A DNA stretch of 64,000 nt from Ctena decussata (GCA_963989385.1 OZ022508.1:52553087-52617086); one strand, 5' to 3'; shown: positions 9,501 through 22,773, counted from the first letter of the stretch. Notes: generated by a model from the letters alone, not told the origin. A program made the numbers and translations.

Positions 9501-11345
9501 TTTTATTTCTCAAAGGTCGTCACTAACATTTCTAGTGGTGGGTTTTGAGCACGGGTGCGGGTGGTGGGTTTCATACCCCTTCTTAAGTCATCAGCTACCG
9601 GCTTTTCAAAAAGTGTACAAGAATGTTTAAAACATGATTTACAGAGATCCTTTAAAGAGTTAATTCCCACAGTGGATAAGAAAAAAAAACATCCATGAAA
9701 ACATTCCATTTTCCCAGTCTGGCGATTAATGATGCAGCTATCTTATATGAATTGACTTGTAGACACAAGAATCTCTTGATTTCTGATGGCCTTGGCCTCG
9801 ACGAATCATTTAATGTAAATGGTATGTATTAATGGTATAAACTATTCGCAAACATTAAATGAATCGTTTACCCAGCAAGCTTCAACAAACATAGCATAAA
9901 GCCTACGAAAACTGCTTATAATCGACGAAACTTTCTAATTATTGACAGAGAGCGCGGACTAAACATAAGTGACCTTGACCTTGAATGGTCCCTATGATTC
10001 AGATGATGTATCATAATATTAACTGCAATTAATGCATGACCAATTAATAATGAAATCAGGACTTGTCAGAGGTTGTAAATGATGATAATGCATGATATAG
10101 AGTTCATTTGTGCCATAATTTCGTGGATGTTTGTGACCTTGACCTAGGCACTGCAATTTCCTTCAACCTGAATCATGTCAGAAATTGAGGCACAGTTACT
10201 GTAAATTGTATCTAGAGTGTTTGCTACAATAACATATTTCATCGAAGGAGGAAAGGATAATAATTTTATGTAAAACATGTAATTTATTAAAATTTCTCGA
10301 TTTTGGTGACCTTGGCCTTGAAAACTTGTTGCTCCTGGATAAACTAGTGTTGCTGTGATGATCAGATTTATAATGTATAATAGTTCTTTGCGCTTTTAAA
10401 CCGCCTTTAAAAAATAAAAATTGATATATATATACCAATAAATGTCGAAAAAAAGGCATTAAAATAGCATTTTTTAGCTATTTTAACATTGACCTTGACC
10501 TTTTGATTTCAATTTCTCCATCCAGTTTTTTTTATATTTTACTTTTACATATATTGTTCTTTAACACCATACTAGTCTTTGCCTGGACATCTTCTGTTAA
10601 ACTGTCCAAAAACTCCACCGAAAAAGTGTAAAATTGCATTTTTCACAATTTTTGATGAAATGCCAAACTCCACCGAAAAAGTGTAAAATTGCATTTTTCA
10701 CAAATTTGATGAAATGCCAATTTTCCCCCTTTTCGGGCCTCTAGTGTAAAAAACCTATGCGAAATTTTCTCACCAACTTTATATCATTGTGCTATGCCAA
10801 CTTAGTGCTTTGATGTTAAAAACATTTCTTTTCCAAAAAATTTCTGTAGAGACGGGAAAATAACAAACAATATCGCAAATTTCCCAATTTTTTATCTTCG
10901 ATTTTTCTGCCATCCTCCCAAAACAAACATTCTCCGTTTCCATGGCAACGAAACATAAAATGAAGATTTCAACGCCGTTTATGGTGGTTTTTGCATCAAA
11001 CCTGATATGTAGACAAAAAATTACTAAAATCCCAGACATAGCGCGGCCAACGTTTTCCGATGGTTACAGAGGATTGATATCAAAATACTTAAAGGAATAC
11101 TTTCTCTCAATAAAATAGAGGCAAAACTGAAAAAAAAACACAGTTGCTTCCCTTTAAAAGATACCGATTCACCAAGACCAGTTCGAGACTCTTTTGTCCG
11201 AAATAGAAATAGCTTATGCAAATTCCATAAATTCTTATTGAATACATAGTTTAAGAAAGTGTCAGATCTATTTGTTCAAAGAAAAAATCTGCCGGATTTG
11301 CAGTTTCTTTGTACATCGGTGCCACGTCCGCCTCACCAATACATA
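9501..11345. other. Non-coding stretch; no gene seen
   Basis: AT-rich sequence with scattered TGACCTTGACCT words (for example near 9970, 10137 and 10490), as in the satellite, and one 55-bp tandem duplication at 10611-10720. Short frames are low-complexity and lack recognisable domains. Confidence 0.6.
10611..10720. repeat. 55-bp tandem duplication
   Basis: Two adjacent copies share AACTCCACCGAAAAAGTGTA and the following AAATTGCATTTTTCACAA, with only small indels between them (period 55 bp). Confidence 0.9.
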
Positions 11346-11582
11346 AGCCGCGACACGACAAATCCTACAATGTGGCATGTGTGCCCAGCGAAGACTCAGA
11401 TCAGACAGGGCGGATCCGCCCAGTCTGATCAGAGTCGTTTCTGTGCGCTTAATGAGTAGCTAAGGTTCTAAGCTAACTTCATGCGGACAGCGAATACTCT
11501 GACCAGACTGGGCGAATGCCCAGGCTGATCTGAGACTTTGCTGAGCGCACATACCACTTTGTTGGTTTTGTCGTGTCGCTGC
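11346..11582. mobile_element. MITE family 1 copy (GCCGCGACACGA ends)
   Basis: Terminal inverted repeats GCCGCGACACGAC and GTCGTGTCGCTGC enclose an internally palindromic body with CAGACTGGGCGAATGCCCAG-like words. Related copies lie at 17815, 37632, 44335 and (half) 54054. Non-autonomous; no coding capacity. Confidence 0.8.
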
Positions 11583-14500
11583 CCACATGTGCATGTACAC
11601 GCAAAAGTCAACGCACCGAGGTAATGTGTCTGTTGTGGTTTAGTAACCAGGATGTGGCCACGGTCAACAAGCCCAAACAACAATAGCGACAACAAATTGT
11701 CCTAGAATCAAGCCACCCTCTTTCTCTTTAACATTTCTGCAAAGTTTCAAATTAATCTGAGCTATGAAGCGGGGATTGATTATAAAGTCGTCCTCGTTTT
11801 TATCAAAGTGCGATATAGTCGTCCGGGTTTCCGTCCGTCCGTCATTCCGTCCGTCCGTCGTACCGTTCATATTTACGTCGACTCTATCATTAAGGTTGCT
11901 CCAGTTAATTTCTCGAACACCTCTGCACCCACGGTTCTCAAACTGCATTTAGAGCATATCCAGACTACAGGGCTTCAGATTATAGAAATTCACCCTCGGT
12001 GAGAATTCAGCCCGGTCGCTGAACATTACTAAAAATAGCAAACAAAAGTGCAACGTTGGTTTAAATTTTGCATGAAGCATTATAGTAGGACCTTGTTTTT
12101 AAAAATTATGAAAATTAAAAAAAATCTTTAGCGGAATTGGCTCACAGTGACCTACTTTTCGTTTAAGAGCCCGGATTTTGCTCGAATGCCAATAAATGGA
12201 TAAACGCTGAACTGATTTTTCTCAAATTTATCAAATTGGTTTATTTTTAATTTATGGAATTGTACAGTCCAAATTGGCCCAAGCTGCTGTTACTAAAAAT
12301 AGCAAAGCCATGAAAGTGGCAATATCCCAAGAACTCTTGAATGGATTTGGACCATTTTTGTCGGAATGACATATATACTGAGAAAAATTGAAAACGCCAC
12401 ATTATTGAAGACAGTTTGTAACCGACACAATGATACTTTTTTGCCTGGAAATAAATGCTTTTGTCGTGCGAGACATTCAGCAAGAGGATGTTTATAAAAT
12501 TCTGAATATGATACTCTACATAACAGAGTTATCTTTCTTTATTAAATTTTAGCATATTTTGTAATACACCAATTATGCGCATGCGTAGAGGCACATGTCT
12601 TTGCTGCTCTGAAGAGTTACACCCAGAGTGACACAAAAAGCAGCAAATGACTCACAGCTGTTAAACTAGTAAACTGAAGCTTTATTTTTCAAAATTATAA
12701 ATCATTTCCCTTTGTATTAAAAATATAGCAAATTTCATTTTTCGTTTGTTCTTTGGTTTATCAATTTTCTGAGCAACTTTTTTCTCGTTCTTGTACTGCA
12801 GTTAAACCATACATTTTACCTATTGTTAATATCAAGCAAACTTGTGACAATGTGTGAGGAAACCACAAATTAATTATCATGGGAATTTCCATTGTTCACG
12901 GATTTTATTACGTTTTCGAAGAAATAGCGACATTTTAACACTAATTTTGAAAAGACATGAAAACACATATTGATGTGTACTTTCACTTGCGGTATGTCTG
13001 GTACACTGGTTGTTTACCTCAGACAAAATAAGGACTGTTGTATCATCAACTCCTTTTTTATTTTTTAAATGCCTTATCGACTGTTCCGTATTTGCCCAGC
13101 AGAAAATCGGACCCCTCTTCACTTGGCTCGAGACCACAATTAGTTTTACTATATTGTTTAATTATCCATCCTTCCATGAAACTTTTTTCACAACACTCCA
13201 GGCGCTTTGAACTCTCTTTTCCTCAAGTCTCTGAGGCATGACAAACCATTTTCAAACAGTTTCAAAATGGAAAAAAATGTTTTTATTTTAGCTGTTTCTC
13301 CAGTAAACAATGACCAGTCAACTTATGAGACAATCTGCCGTTGTAGGGGCACCTATGAAGGGTGTGATTCGGTTCCTCTTGTTACCTCCAGTGCTGGGGA
13401 TTCTGAACTAATTATACATTTTCAAGAAGCATATCCAAGGCTCTTTTCAGTTTGCTATAGCAAGCAGGATATTCAGTCAAACTGGCCTTCTTAGAAACCA
13501 ATGAACCAGGGAACTATTTGTGCGAAAGTATATCCCGAAAGTGTTCAACCAATCAAGGGAAATAATTGTGGACTGATTCCTATCACTTCGAAGTGTGTGC
13601 CCTTTATTTGAACCGGCTTTTACAACTATCCGCTGGTATTATGGCCTGCCATACGCATTCACTTTTGAAATGCGTTTTTATTCGTGATCGTTTCTGGTTC
13701 CACAAAACAGAAAATTTGAAGACAAATCACTTGTAGCGTTTTCTCTTTTGCTCAGTTTTGCTATTTCATTTAGTTTTTTGCCAACTGGCCAGCAAAGATG
13801 GCTGCCATTTCCAAATTTACTAGAAATAGCAAAAACATGAAAATGGCAATATCTTAAGAACCTCTGAACAGATTTTGATAAATTTATGTGAGAATAATCC
13901 ATGCATGAAACTATTTCAGTTTTCTAATTTATGAATTTCATGTCACACTATGGTAAGCTGGAGAATTTTTAAACATTTCCTAACTTGCAAGTCCAAGTCT
14001 GTTTAATTTTGTACATGAATTTGTCAAACCTGTCTTTCCTTCTTGCGATGACCCCTGCTACAGTGTACTACTAGGGTGGAAGCGTAATGCAGGTGCGAGA
14101 TAGCATTCCGCGGTATTCTTGTGATCAACGGTCTTCGAATATCAATGAAAACAAATAACTAAAATGACAAACAGAGGTATAAGTAGGCATATTACTCACG
14201 CTCCGCGCTCGTGATATGATCTACTTTACGGCTGACCTTTAAACCCGTGAGATAGTTGTTATAGGTCTTATACATATTTTAAGAACAGGTCTGATGCGTA
14301 ACCGACAAGTCCACTTTTTGCTTAGGTTGACTGCCCATTTTAGCACAATTTAAACTTATTCTGCTACAGCTGACTGCTCATTGATATACTACCTTATCAT
14401 GGCAGGTTTAATATTGACAGAAACCATCTCTGCAGCAGATGCCATTGTAGACCTAAATTAAGTTGATTTTACCTTTACTGATTTGACTGTCATCAATTTG

Positions 14501-15045
14501 ACACAAAAGTGCTGGCAGAATGCAGAACTACTGCAGTCTCTGAACAGTCTGGCCTTGGTCTATAGTGTTTGCTCAGACATTCCTGTCCCAATATTTAGTG
14601 AGGTGGTGCAAGTTTTAAAGATCATTTTTGAACATTTATTTGCTTGTAAGACCAAATTCACACCTGAGTTTACATATCACATTGAGTGAAAATCCAAGTA
14701 CATGCATGTACATGGTAAACAGTAAACTAAATAAGATGAAGAGGGAAATATATCAAAATCCAATTACGTCTATGTATTGCAAAGACATATATTAATAAGC
14801 ATCAGTTCTGGAAAGCCTAAACTGCCATGGTAAAAGCCAGTCAACAAGTTCTTATAGTTTGAAAACTGTTTCCCAAGACCTTATATTGCTTATATGCCGT
14901 TTATTCAAGGTCTTCTGAATAGCTGTTTTTTAGGTCCAGTTTCCACAAATATCTAGTTTTAGTTAAGAAACCAGTTTCAAATATTTCAACAGCACAGTAT
15001 TAGCATTCAAATCATGAAGTTCAGAATTTGGCCTTTTCCCTGCTT
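11583..15045. other. Non-coding stretch with old repeats; no gene recognised
   Basis: It contains a GTCCGTCCGTC-rich segment near 11815-11870, like the end module of the GCTCACCTGAG elements. Two diverged copies of a repeat are marked by AAATAGCAAA and TGGCAATATC (about 12285-12400 and 13810-13930). A partial palindrome (GCTCCGCGCTCGTGATATGA, about 14195-14225) matches the one at 38.2-38.4 kb. Frames such as 13207-13494 have no recognisable domain. Confidence 0.55.
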
Positions 15046-16592
15046 TATAATAATAATAATAATAATAATAATATAATAATAATAATAATAATGTCTTTAT
15101 TTTCAGAGGATAACATATTAAGCATATGAACACTTATCTAACATATGGTCCTCCATGATTTAAAAACAAAGATATTTAGAACAATATTTAAGATATGTAC
15201 AATATATACAATGAGTAATAATAAAACATATTTGTCTAGGAAACAGTTCTATTAAAATGTCAATATAGTGACTCAAGACAAATCGCGGATCACTTAAACT
15301 TTTAGAAGACCACTAAAACTTGTAGAAGAATAACACTAAAATTCACAAGCATGCTCTATCGCAGTCATCGTTACTTTCATCATATCACAGCTAGTAACCT
15401 CGTCCTAAATTACATCCATTATCATTTGAACTATGGGTCTCAGCCTGAGTGCTGGAGGTGCTCATCAGGAAGCTGTCTGGTTGGGGGAGTGCCCCACCTA
15501 GGTCGCCTCTAATGAGCACCGTCAGCACCGTCCGGCAGTGAAACCACAGCTAAAGCTCGGGAATTTCGTTTGTGATTAAAAGTGCCTGACGGCGTAAAAG
15601 ATCTTCAAATAGTCTAGAATGATAAAACAAGAAATTTATCAGCGGCATGGAGTTTACATGAGAGACCTCCGCAATGATGCAACAAAGTACATACACTGCA
15701 AGGATAAGAGACAGCATGAAGAAGAGAACATGTGGCGGAAACCAATGTCCAAACATCATGTCCCCTGCTCCACGCACCGCCTTCTCCGAACATACAATCG
15801 ATGATATCCAACATATACAAAATATCGTGCTCAGGCGAGACCAAATCCAGGCGGTGGCAAGTGACTGATGTGTGCCTTTTACGTGCACTAAGTGACTAAA
15901 TGAGCGAATATAAAAGAAAGTTTAGTTGTTAAGAAGATACATTTTTACTTCATGTTTGAATACATTCAAAGAAGTCACATGTTTAATAACTGGAGGAAGG
16001 GTGTTCCATTGTTTTGCTCCAAAAATACTAAATGAGTGATCATAATAGGTGGTCCTAGAGAAAGGAATTTTTAGCATGTCATTTTCGATGGAGCGTAAGT
16101 TACGTGAAAATGCGTCAGATTTTTTCTCGAAAAGATTTGTTATATAATCAGGTGCCTGTCCATGTAGGGCTTTGTACATCATTATGTACGTGTGATATTC
16201 AACACGCTTTTGGAATGGTAGCCATTTTAACTCGTTAAACATAGTTTGCGAGGGTGTCATGATATCTGCTTGAAGAATTATCCTGGCAGCACGTTTCTGC
16301 AGTCTAACCAGTCTGGATATATTATTTTGGGTGCAGTGGCCCCAAATCATGCATCCATAGTCAAATATAGGTAAAATATAAGAATTATAATATTGATTTA
16401 AACTTGGCTTTTCAACATATTTTGACAGAAGCTTCAAAAGCGTAGTTCTTCTTGTTATATTGAGGCACACAGAATCAATTTGTTTGTCAAAATTCAATGA
16501 TTTATCAATAATAATTCCAAGTAGTTTTTGAGTATCGACTTCTTTAACAATTTCATTTTCAATAAAAATTTCCAAAGATTCTGATTTTCATT
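15046..16592 (-). mobile_element. 5'-truncated LINE with long 3' UTR and (ATT)n tail
   Basis: On the minus strand this runs from an RT C-terminal coding piece (16592-15922), through a 3' UTR of about 830 nt, to a CTGAAAATAAAGACATT segment and an (ATT)n tail (15092-15046). The microsatellite tail and 3' anchoring are typical of CR1-like LINEs. A second copy of part of this 3' UTR is at 61064-61340. Confidence 0.75.
15922..16575 (-). pseudogene. LINE RT C-terminal coding fragment
   Basis: About 217 codons, beginning inside the RT thumb (SLEIFIENEIVKEVDTQKLL) and including PIFDYGCMIWGHC, LQKRAARIIL, ELKWLPFQKRVEYHTYIMMY and W..LP at the end. These are hallmarks of the C-terminal region of CR1/Jockey-type ORF2. 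An in-frame stop just upstream and loss of all catalytic motifs make it non-functional. The remaining frame is uninterrupted. Confidence 0.85.
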
Positions 16593-17814
16593 TTAAGGAG
16601 TCATAGGATGGCTTATAAGCATGTATTTACGCACAACTAGCCAGGTATTCCTTGATTTCCTTTCGTTGACTGGGCGGTGCTGTTAGAGGCTTGCCATTCA
16701 ATGTCAAAATCGAGCATTCCACATGAAAAATCGGTAAAGTATAATGCTCATGAGTTGTTAGGCATAATTGGCAGATTAAAAATACCCGGTAAACGCTATC
16801 GGTAATTGCAAATGATAAACAGTTTCCATACAGGCACACTACGTCGAAACGACGTCGGAGGAACGTCGATGCAACGTTATGACGCTTTATTGACGTGTAT
16901 ACAAGGTTTATCCGATGTCTTAACGTTGCATCGACGTCGTCACAACGTTGTTTAGACATTTTCTGTATGCTGGGTTGAAAGAGAAAAAAAAGAATATTGT
17001 TGTGCGACCCCCGATCATTCCGCGCCTTTTGTAAAGGTGAGCTTTGTTCTGCGCGGGTGAGCGTAAAAGTCATTACCGCATTTTACCTTTTTAGAAAATA
17101 TACTCGTCGAAGGTAAGGTCAGAAATAAGCACCACCCAGTCAACGAAAGGAAATCGAGGAATAAGAGATTTTGGACAGTGCACTGATTGCACACGCATGG
17201 TATGCTAAATCATACAGGTGTGACATCCCTTATTCAGTGAATAAACCTTACCACCACTGAACTTGAAAGTGTAAACAGTTTTTAAAATTCGTAGAAGAGC
17301 TATAGAGTTGATCACATTTACAGGGCGAGCCGTTTTAAGTGACAGATTCTATCTAGTATTTTTAGCTGGCTACCAGGTTTCAAAACTTTACTGTTAAAGA
17401 CAAAACATGAAACATACCTCCAAACCATTCCACCCACCCACTCACCCACCCCCAACCCCACCCCATAAAAATTCACGGATTATTCCATTTTTCACTTATA
17501 GGCGTGAAAACGCCTGATCAGAAACATATTTCCTAATGTTGTAAAAGTACCCGCATTAAGACAAAACATCGATTAAATGAATAAAGAAATAAAGAAATAA
17601 ATATTGCATAAATGACTTGTGACATCTCAGCGGATGCATATACCAGTTATTAGTATTACCTTGTCATCAACATGGACATCAATCTTATTTAAAATAAAAT
17701 GACTTGTCATATTACGTAGTTTTCAAAAAAAGTGATGCCCATCAAATTATTATACTTTCTCATATCATAAAATCTGCCCATCTTACCATTCAACTGAACA
17801 CATTCTACATATTT
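16593..17814. other. Non-coding stretch; no gene seen
   Basis: Includes one ACGTC-rich MITE (16826-16974). A minus-strand open frame at 16627-17073 simply runs through that MITE and its flanks and shows no domain. Confidence 0.55.
16826..16974. mobile_element. MITE family 2 copy (ACGTC-rich, diverged)
   Basis: CCATACAGGCACACTACGTC at the left is the imperfect inverse of the right end (...TCTGTATGCTGGG). The body is rich in GACGTC and AACGTTG words. Related to the copies at 24.9-25.1 and 33.9 kb. Confidence 0.65.
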
Positions 17815-18050
17815 GAGCCGCGACACGAGAAAACCAACAATGTGGTTGTGCGCCCTGCGCAGACTTCGATCAGCCTGGGCATCCACCCATTCTGATCAGA
17901 TTCTTTGCTAAGCGCTTAAAGGGTAGCTAAGGGACAAAGCTACCTCCATGCGGACAGCGGAGACTCTGATCAGACTGGGCGGATGCCCAGGCTGATCTGA
18001 GTCTGCGCTGGGCGCACAACCACTTTGTTGGTTTTCTCGTGTCGCGGCTC
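17815..18050. mobile_element. MITE family 1 copy (GAGCCGCGACACGAG TIRs)
   Basis: The left end GAGCCGCGACACGAGAAAAC and the right end GTTTTCTCGTGTCGCGGCTC are perfect inverses. ATTT lies directly outside both ends, a possible 4-bp target-site duplication. The interior is itself palindromic around CAGACTGGGCGGATGCCCAG-type words. Confidence 0.9.
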
Positions 18051-18103
18051 ATTTGTTCTATGCTTAATAGCAATTAAGACATGATAACGATTTTATCTGT
18101 CGT

Positions 18104-18184
18104 GTCATCTGGTATAACCGCGTGCGCAAACGGAAACAGGTAGCACGTGCCAAACAAAATGGTGGCTACTAGGTTCTTATAAAA
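18104..18184 (+). promoter_or_regulatory. Predicted promoter of RASSF-like gene 1
   Basis: The region contains GTCATCTGGTATAACCG (18104-18120), AGCACGTGCCAAA with an E-box CACGTG (18144-18149), and TATAAAA (18178-18184). The first word resembles GTCATGTGATCAYAACCG upstream of genes 2 and 3, and the E-box word is shared exactly with gene 2. A good donor (AAAAG|GTAATT) follows at 18293/18294, which would end a short non-coding exon of roughly 86 nt. This is inference from paralogue comparison; no transcript was seen. Confidence 0.45.
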
Positions 18185-18946
18185 TGTCGGATAAGTTAAG
18201 ATTTTTTAGTTTACTTACACTTCCCGAATTGAAAGCAGCTCACAAGCAGATTATAAATTGAAAGTCTTATAGAAAAATCGCAAGACACAAAAGGTAATTC
18301 ATTGCACTACTTGAATTATTATCATTAATTATCACCAATATGTTTCTTTCCTATTCATCGTAATAATTCTTAAATAAATCACTCATTAAAACTTTCTTGC
18401 GGAATAGCCTACAAGAAAGCCTCCACCCAGTCAGACTGCTTCAGTTGCGCAGCCATGTCAATCATGGCTCAATATTTATGGTATTCCTTAGCTAACATTG
18501 ATTATCTATTATTCAGAAGTAAAATTAACATGAAATGTAGGAAAACAGTTTTAATGTTTATCAGTTGTAAGCGCTCAATTTGAATTTAGCTTGCGCATAA
18601 ATTCAGGCCTGGGGGTGATACTGTCTCTGCCATTTTTAATTTTCGCCGTCCTTCCAAATAACAATGCACAGCCGTCTTCCTTTGTAAAAATAGAAGAAAA
18701 AACATAAAGTAAGATAAGAAAAATATTAAAAAGAAATTTCAGGCAGTAAACTCATTTACCGTAAATTCAAAATATTGGGACAGATAGTCTGGGCAAACAT
18801 ACCGGACCCAGATAACCCTGCTCCTGAAGGAAAAGTTTTATCAGTTTACAATTCCATCGTCTTTGAGTCGCAGTACTGGATTGAAAAAAATCAAACAATT
18901 CTTAAGGTAGTTACGATAGTCATTGTTAAAGAAATTTGATACTGGT

Positions 18947-19160
18947 CGTATTCGACTGGGCGGTTCGTGCTTCACGATTCTTTACATGAAGCACTTTCTC
19001 TATAGAAAAAGTGATTCACGCTAAGAATTGTGAAGCACAAAACACCCAGTCCTTCACGAACACCTAGTGCTTCACGATCGTTAGCTGAAGTGTTTCTTCC
19101 ATAGAAAAAAAAGTGTTTCACGCTGAGTATCGTGAAGCACGAAACGCCCAGTCGAATACG
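18947..19160. mobile_element. MITE with 31-bp TIRs and two internal hairpins
   Basis: The left end CGTATTCGACTGGGCGGTTC and right end GAAACGCCCAGTCGAATACG are near-perfect inverses extending through GTGCTTCACGAT. The body consists of two successive hairpins built on GTGCTTCACG / CGTGAAGCAC. It lies in the predicted first intron of gene 1. Confidence 0.85.
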
Positions 19161-19783
19161 CACTGGCATCAGTTCTACATTCGATCACAGAAGCGAGGTG
19201 AATACGAGTCATTCTACAAAAGATGAGAAATTCCTGTCCCTCACCTAAATACTTGTATACCTTTTTTCCATTTCAAGTATCTTGCCTTTGGTAGTATGTT
19301 TTAATTAAAGTGACCAAATATCTAACATTTACGATAGTGACTGGGCTAGTTCATGCAGTTGTTCATATTTCTTTCTAAAGAAATTAAGAGTTACCCCCTT
19401 ATATTTGCTTGTCCCACTGCAAAATAGTGAAAGTTGAACTTCAGTTTGACAAAAAGTGCTAATATAAACAAAACAAATAGAGACATGATGAAAGTCTGTG
19501 ACAGAAACCTACCAATGACAGAAGCGTCGTGTACCCATTGGTTTTGATTTGAAGCCGTTTGAAGTTTGTTTTGGTGTGTCCCGCAGTTCGTGTCATACTC
19601 TGTTACCGCAGTTGCAGTTGTAGTTTAGACAGAGTTACTGCCCATGAAAATGACCTTGCACTGGACTTTTGTGAGGTAAGGAGCGCCAATTTTATAAAAA
19701 CATTAAATTATTTTATGCAAAGTTTGCTTAAAGGTATATATGAAACAATTATCTAAATTAAGTAGTGAGTAAGATAGGTAATC

Positions 19784-20909
19784 TGTCATCCCTGTTACCC
19801 ACCTTTCTATAAAAATAAAAAGCTGCAAATAAAACAAAATACAAATACTGAAAAAGTATGATAGACATCAATATTGTTGTGTAAACATTTTCAAGTTTTT
19901 GCCTCCAGAAAGCAAAATAAGTGTGAGTTTGCATACTATTTGTCATTCCTGTTACTGTCATCCCTGTTACTGTCATCTCTGTTACCCACCAAAAGTAACA
20001 GGAATGACACTTTAAATTTAATTAAATATGTAAAATATGAAATGCATTTGTTTTTGACATTTATAGTTCTTTCAACTAGACTAATTTGAATATGCCGTGT
20101 CTTTTACAGAACATTATAAGCGGCATGTAATAGCCTGTTGTTGGCCGCGGTAACAGGGATGACACATGTCCACAGAATAAGTAACAGGGATGACATTTTA
20201 TCAGGTTGAATCACATTTTATATAAAGAAGGCATCTGCTAATGTTTGGGAAGATCTGTTGAATTTTCAGCATTTTATGCGAATTTTTGTCTTTGCCTCAA
20301 AGCAGTGATTATCACCACCTTAAAGGTGAACTGAACAGTCACTCTGAGCCTTAAAGAGCTCATTTTATTTAAAACATATTCACCAGATTTCTACTTCACT
20401 GTTAGTCAGATTACAAGTTACTTTTGGTATTTTAACATCTTTCAGTTTAGCTGTAATTCTTGATACTGAATATCATTCATATTGTCATTTATGTTACTGC
20501 TGAAAATAATTGTTGTCATTCCTGTTACCAAATGTCAGTCATTCCTGTTACCAAATGTCATTCCTGTCACCAGTCAACTTTTGCTCAATATATAAATTAA
20601 TCCAATGTTCTGCTGTTGCATTTATTTACCAGTGTGAAAGTTGATGCCTGCAGCTACCTTTTGCAGAAAATGAAGATACTCATCCTACAATTTCTCAAAA
20701 TAGATTTGATGGCATTTGTCTTAAAACATTTTGTTTCAGTAAAATAGTAAGTTATTGATTATATTATTAGTATCAAATAATATATCCTCTGAACAAGTTT
20801 GTAAACTTGGAGGTCTAAACAGGAACTTTTTAATTCGAAAGAAGAAAATAACTACGATAATTATTTCATTTAGGAAATAAGGTTTCTTGTTGTGGTAATA
20901 GGAATGACA
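19784..20909. repeat. Cluster of 11 interspersed TGTCATYCCTGTTAC motifs
   Basis: The 15-bp word occurs on + at about 19784, 19941, 19956, 19971, 20514, 20537 and 20556, and on - (GTAACAGGRATGACA) at about 19995, 20150, 20181 and 20895, with at most one or two substitutions. Three copies are directly abutted at 19941-19985; the others are spread through unrelated AT-rich sequence. The cluster is inside the predicted first intron of gene 1. It is neither a regular satellite nor an obvious transposon. Confidence 0.85.
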
Positions 20910-21605
20910 TTTTAAAACCAGGACAGCAATCAAAATAAGCCAACATGTATTTTTAAGCAAATTCTCTTGTCTAAATTAATGGTTTATTGTTGTTAAATAT
21001 TCAGAGTTGAGATTAAAATAAAACAAATCAAAATCGGTTGTGTTATTTTTTGCAAAACAAAAAAGCCAAAATTCCTTCATTTTTGTAGAATGACTCATAC
21101 GCCCAACATTTGAATACAACTACATCAACGTGAGTCTGTTCACAAAGGAATGTCCATGTACGATCCATGCCATTCTAATCATATATGTACCAGTCTGTTT
21201 GAAGCATAGTTGATACGAGCACCCTCAAAATAGGTTCGATGTCTTGAGATGCGAGTAATGGATTCGTTCCCTTGTGGCTCCTGGGGGAAAAAACGTAATG
21301 AGAATCGGAAGACCAAAATAACCATTTTAAATAATTCTCTAAATTCCCACCGCGTAAGAGTGAAGCAATGCAAAATTAAAGCGCAACAAATATCTTTTGT
21401 TGCGCATGGAGTTGATTTCTACTGTAATGTCGCCGTCAAAAAAAAATAAAAACGATGTTAGAACATGTGTCTTTAATACTTGACGGTGCCTCAGCTATAA
21501 TTGAAAAAAAAACTTGAAAAGAAATGCATAGGCGCTTGTTTCAGTCAACATAGTTCGCTAGATTATTGGCGCGCTGAAAGAACGATTAAGAAAATATGAA
21601 GAATT

Positions 21606-21653
21606 TTTTTTTTTTTTTTTTTTTTTTTTGGGGGGGGGGGGGGAGAGAGAGAG
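21606..21653. repeat. Poly-T / poly-G / GA low-complexity tract
   Basis: A run of about 25 T is followed by about 12 G and a short GA repeat. Simple sequence only. Confidence 0.9.
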
Positions 21654-22332
21654 GTTAGCTTTATCAGTGATTTGTGGAAGGAATTTCACTATTGGTTATT
21701 TTATCGAAAGAACGAAAGAATGAATCACATTTCAAATGAATCGCCATTATGGCTAGTCTAAGCAACTTCATTTTACTTTAAACTTCTTTTTCCATGTTTT
21801 GTGATATTAGTTCTCTCTCCTTTGTTCTACAGTTGGATACATGTAATTCGGTGAAATCTTTTGAATCTTTGTAACTTTCTAATCTTTTTGATGGTCATGA
21901 CTAAGGACGATGTAAATGAATGATAATCATATGGAGATGATATGATAAAATATACTTGTTTCCTTTTAATTATGTAAATTATGTATAATGACGGGGTGGG
22001 TGTTATCTGCATGCATATAATGTTTCTTTAATGTTAGATATAATAAATGATAATTTCTAAACAATGTGATATGATCTGCACCAACATCGCACGCGTCAGT
22101 GATGTAAGGAAGAGTCGTTTCGGCCCCAAGTCAAATTCAGATATGCCGAATGTATATATGAAACTTCAACAGGTGCTTAATAATAATAATTTGGTCATAG
22201 GACCGATAGGAAGTTTGTTTTGAAATGAGGATACATGATGTTATAATTGTTGGGTGAGTAATGCAACGGTCCTGAATAAGTAACTTGATATTATACCGTG
22301 GAAATTCTGAGTATTGGGTTAGATATGGCTCA

Positions 22333-22402
22333 TCAAACAGCGCAGACCCAGATCAGACTGCTTCTTCAGGAGCAGTCTGATTAGGGATTGCACTGTTTGT
22401 CA
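22333..22402. repeat. Hairpin family H copy
   Basis: A short palindrome with CAGATCAGACTGCTTC pairing to GGAGCAGTCTGATTAGG, ending in CACTGTTTG. One of many copies of a dispersed hairpin family in the window. Confidence 0.75.
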
Positions 22403-22773
22403 TACACTTTACATTTTTTCAAATATTTCAAAACCAAATTGTTTCATTTCAGGACAACTGCGGTAATTATTCAAGGTATCCCAATTTTTAGATATTTTAC
22501 GATAGATTACGATTAGGTTTTGCAATGCAAGAGATTCTTTCAACTTGGATTTTTTACACATTGACGAACTTGTTCATTTTTATGAGAATTCCGGTAACTG
22601 GCCAAGACGTCCCAATTCTTCTGTTAGATTAGCTATAAGTGTATGTTAAAATTTATGAAATAAGATATGTTAAACATAGAGATCTATTTCAGAAAAAAAT
22701 GAGTAGAAATGTGAATGATGGAATGCCTGTAATCCAGTGATTTCATTCATAAAATATTCTATTTTACTTGCAG

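Noticed and set aside
11815..11870. Coding potential in GTCCGTCCGTC-rich sequence
   Set aside because: Open frames on both strands arise from the simple repeat.
13207..13494. 95-codon frame on +
   Set aside because: No recognisable domain, splice context or paralogue; length is compatible with chance.
15550..15888. 112-codon minus-strand frame with hydrophobic segments
   Set aside because: It lies wholly in the 3' UTR of the LINE at 15046-16592, and part of it recurs in the non-coding fragment at 61 kb.
16627..17073. 148-codon minus-strand frame
   Set aside because: It runs through an ACGTC-rich MITE and unrelated flanks; composition is not protein-like.
19621..19680. First exon of gene 1 ending at TGTGAG|GTAAGG (19675)
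   Set aside because: A strong donor, but the candidate ending at 18293 has the promoter words shared with genes 2 and 3, so that one was preferred. Alternative first exons remain possible.
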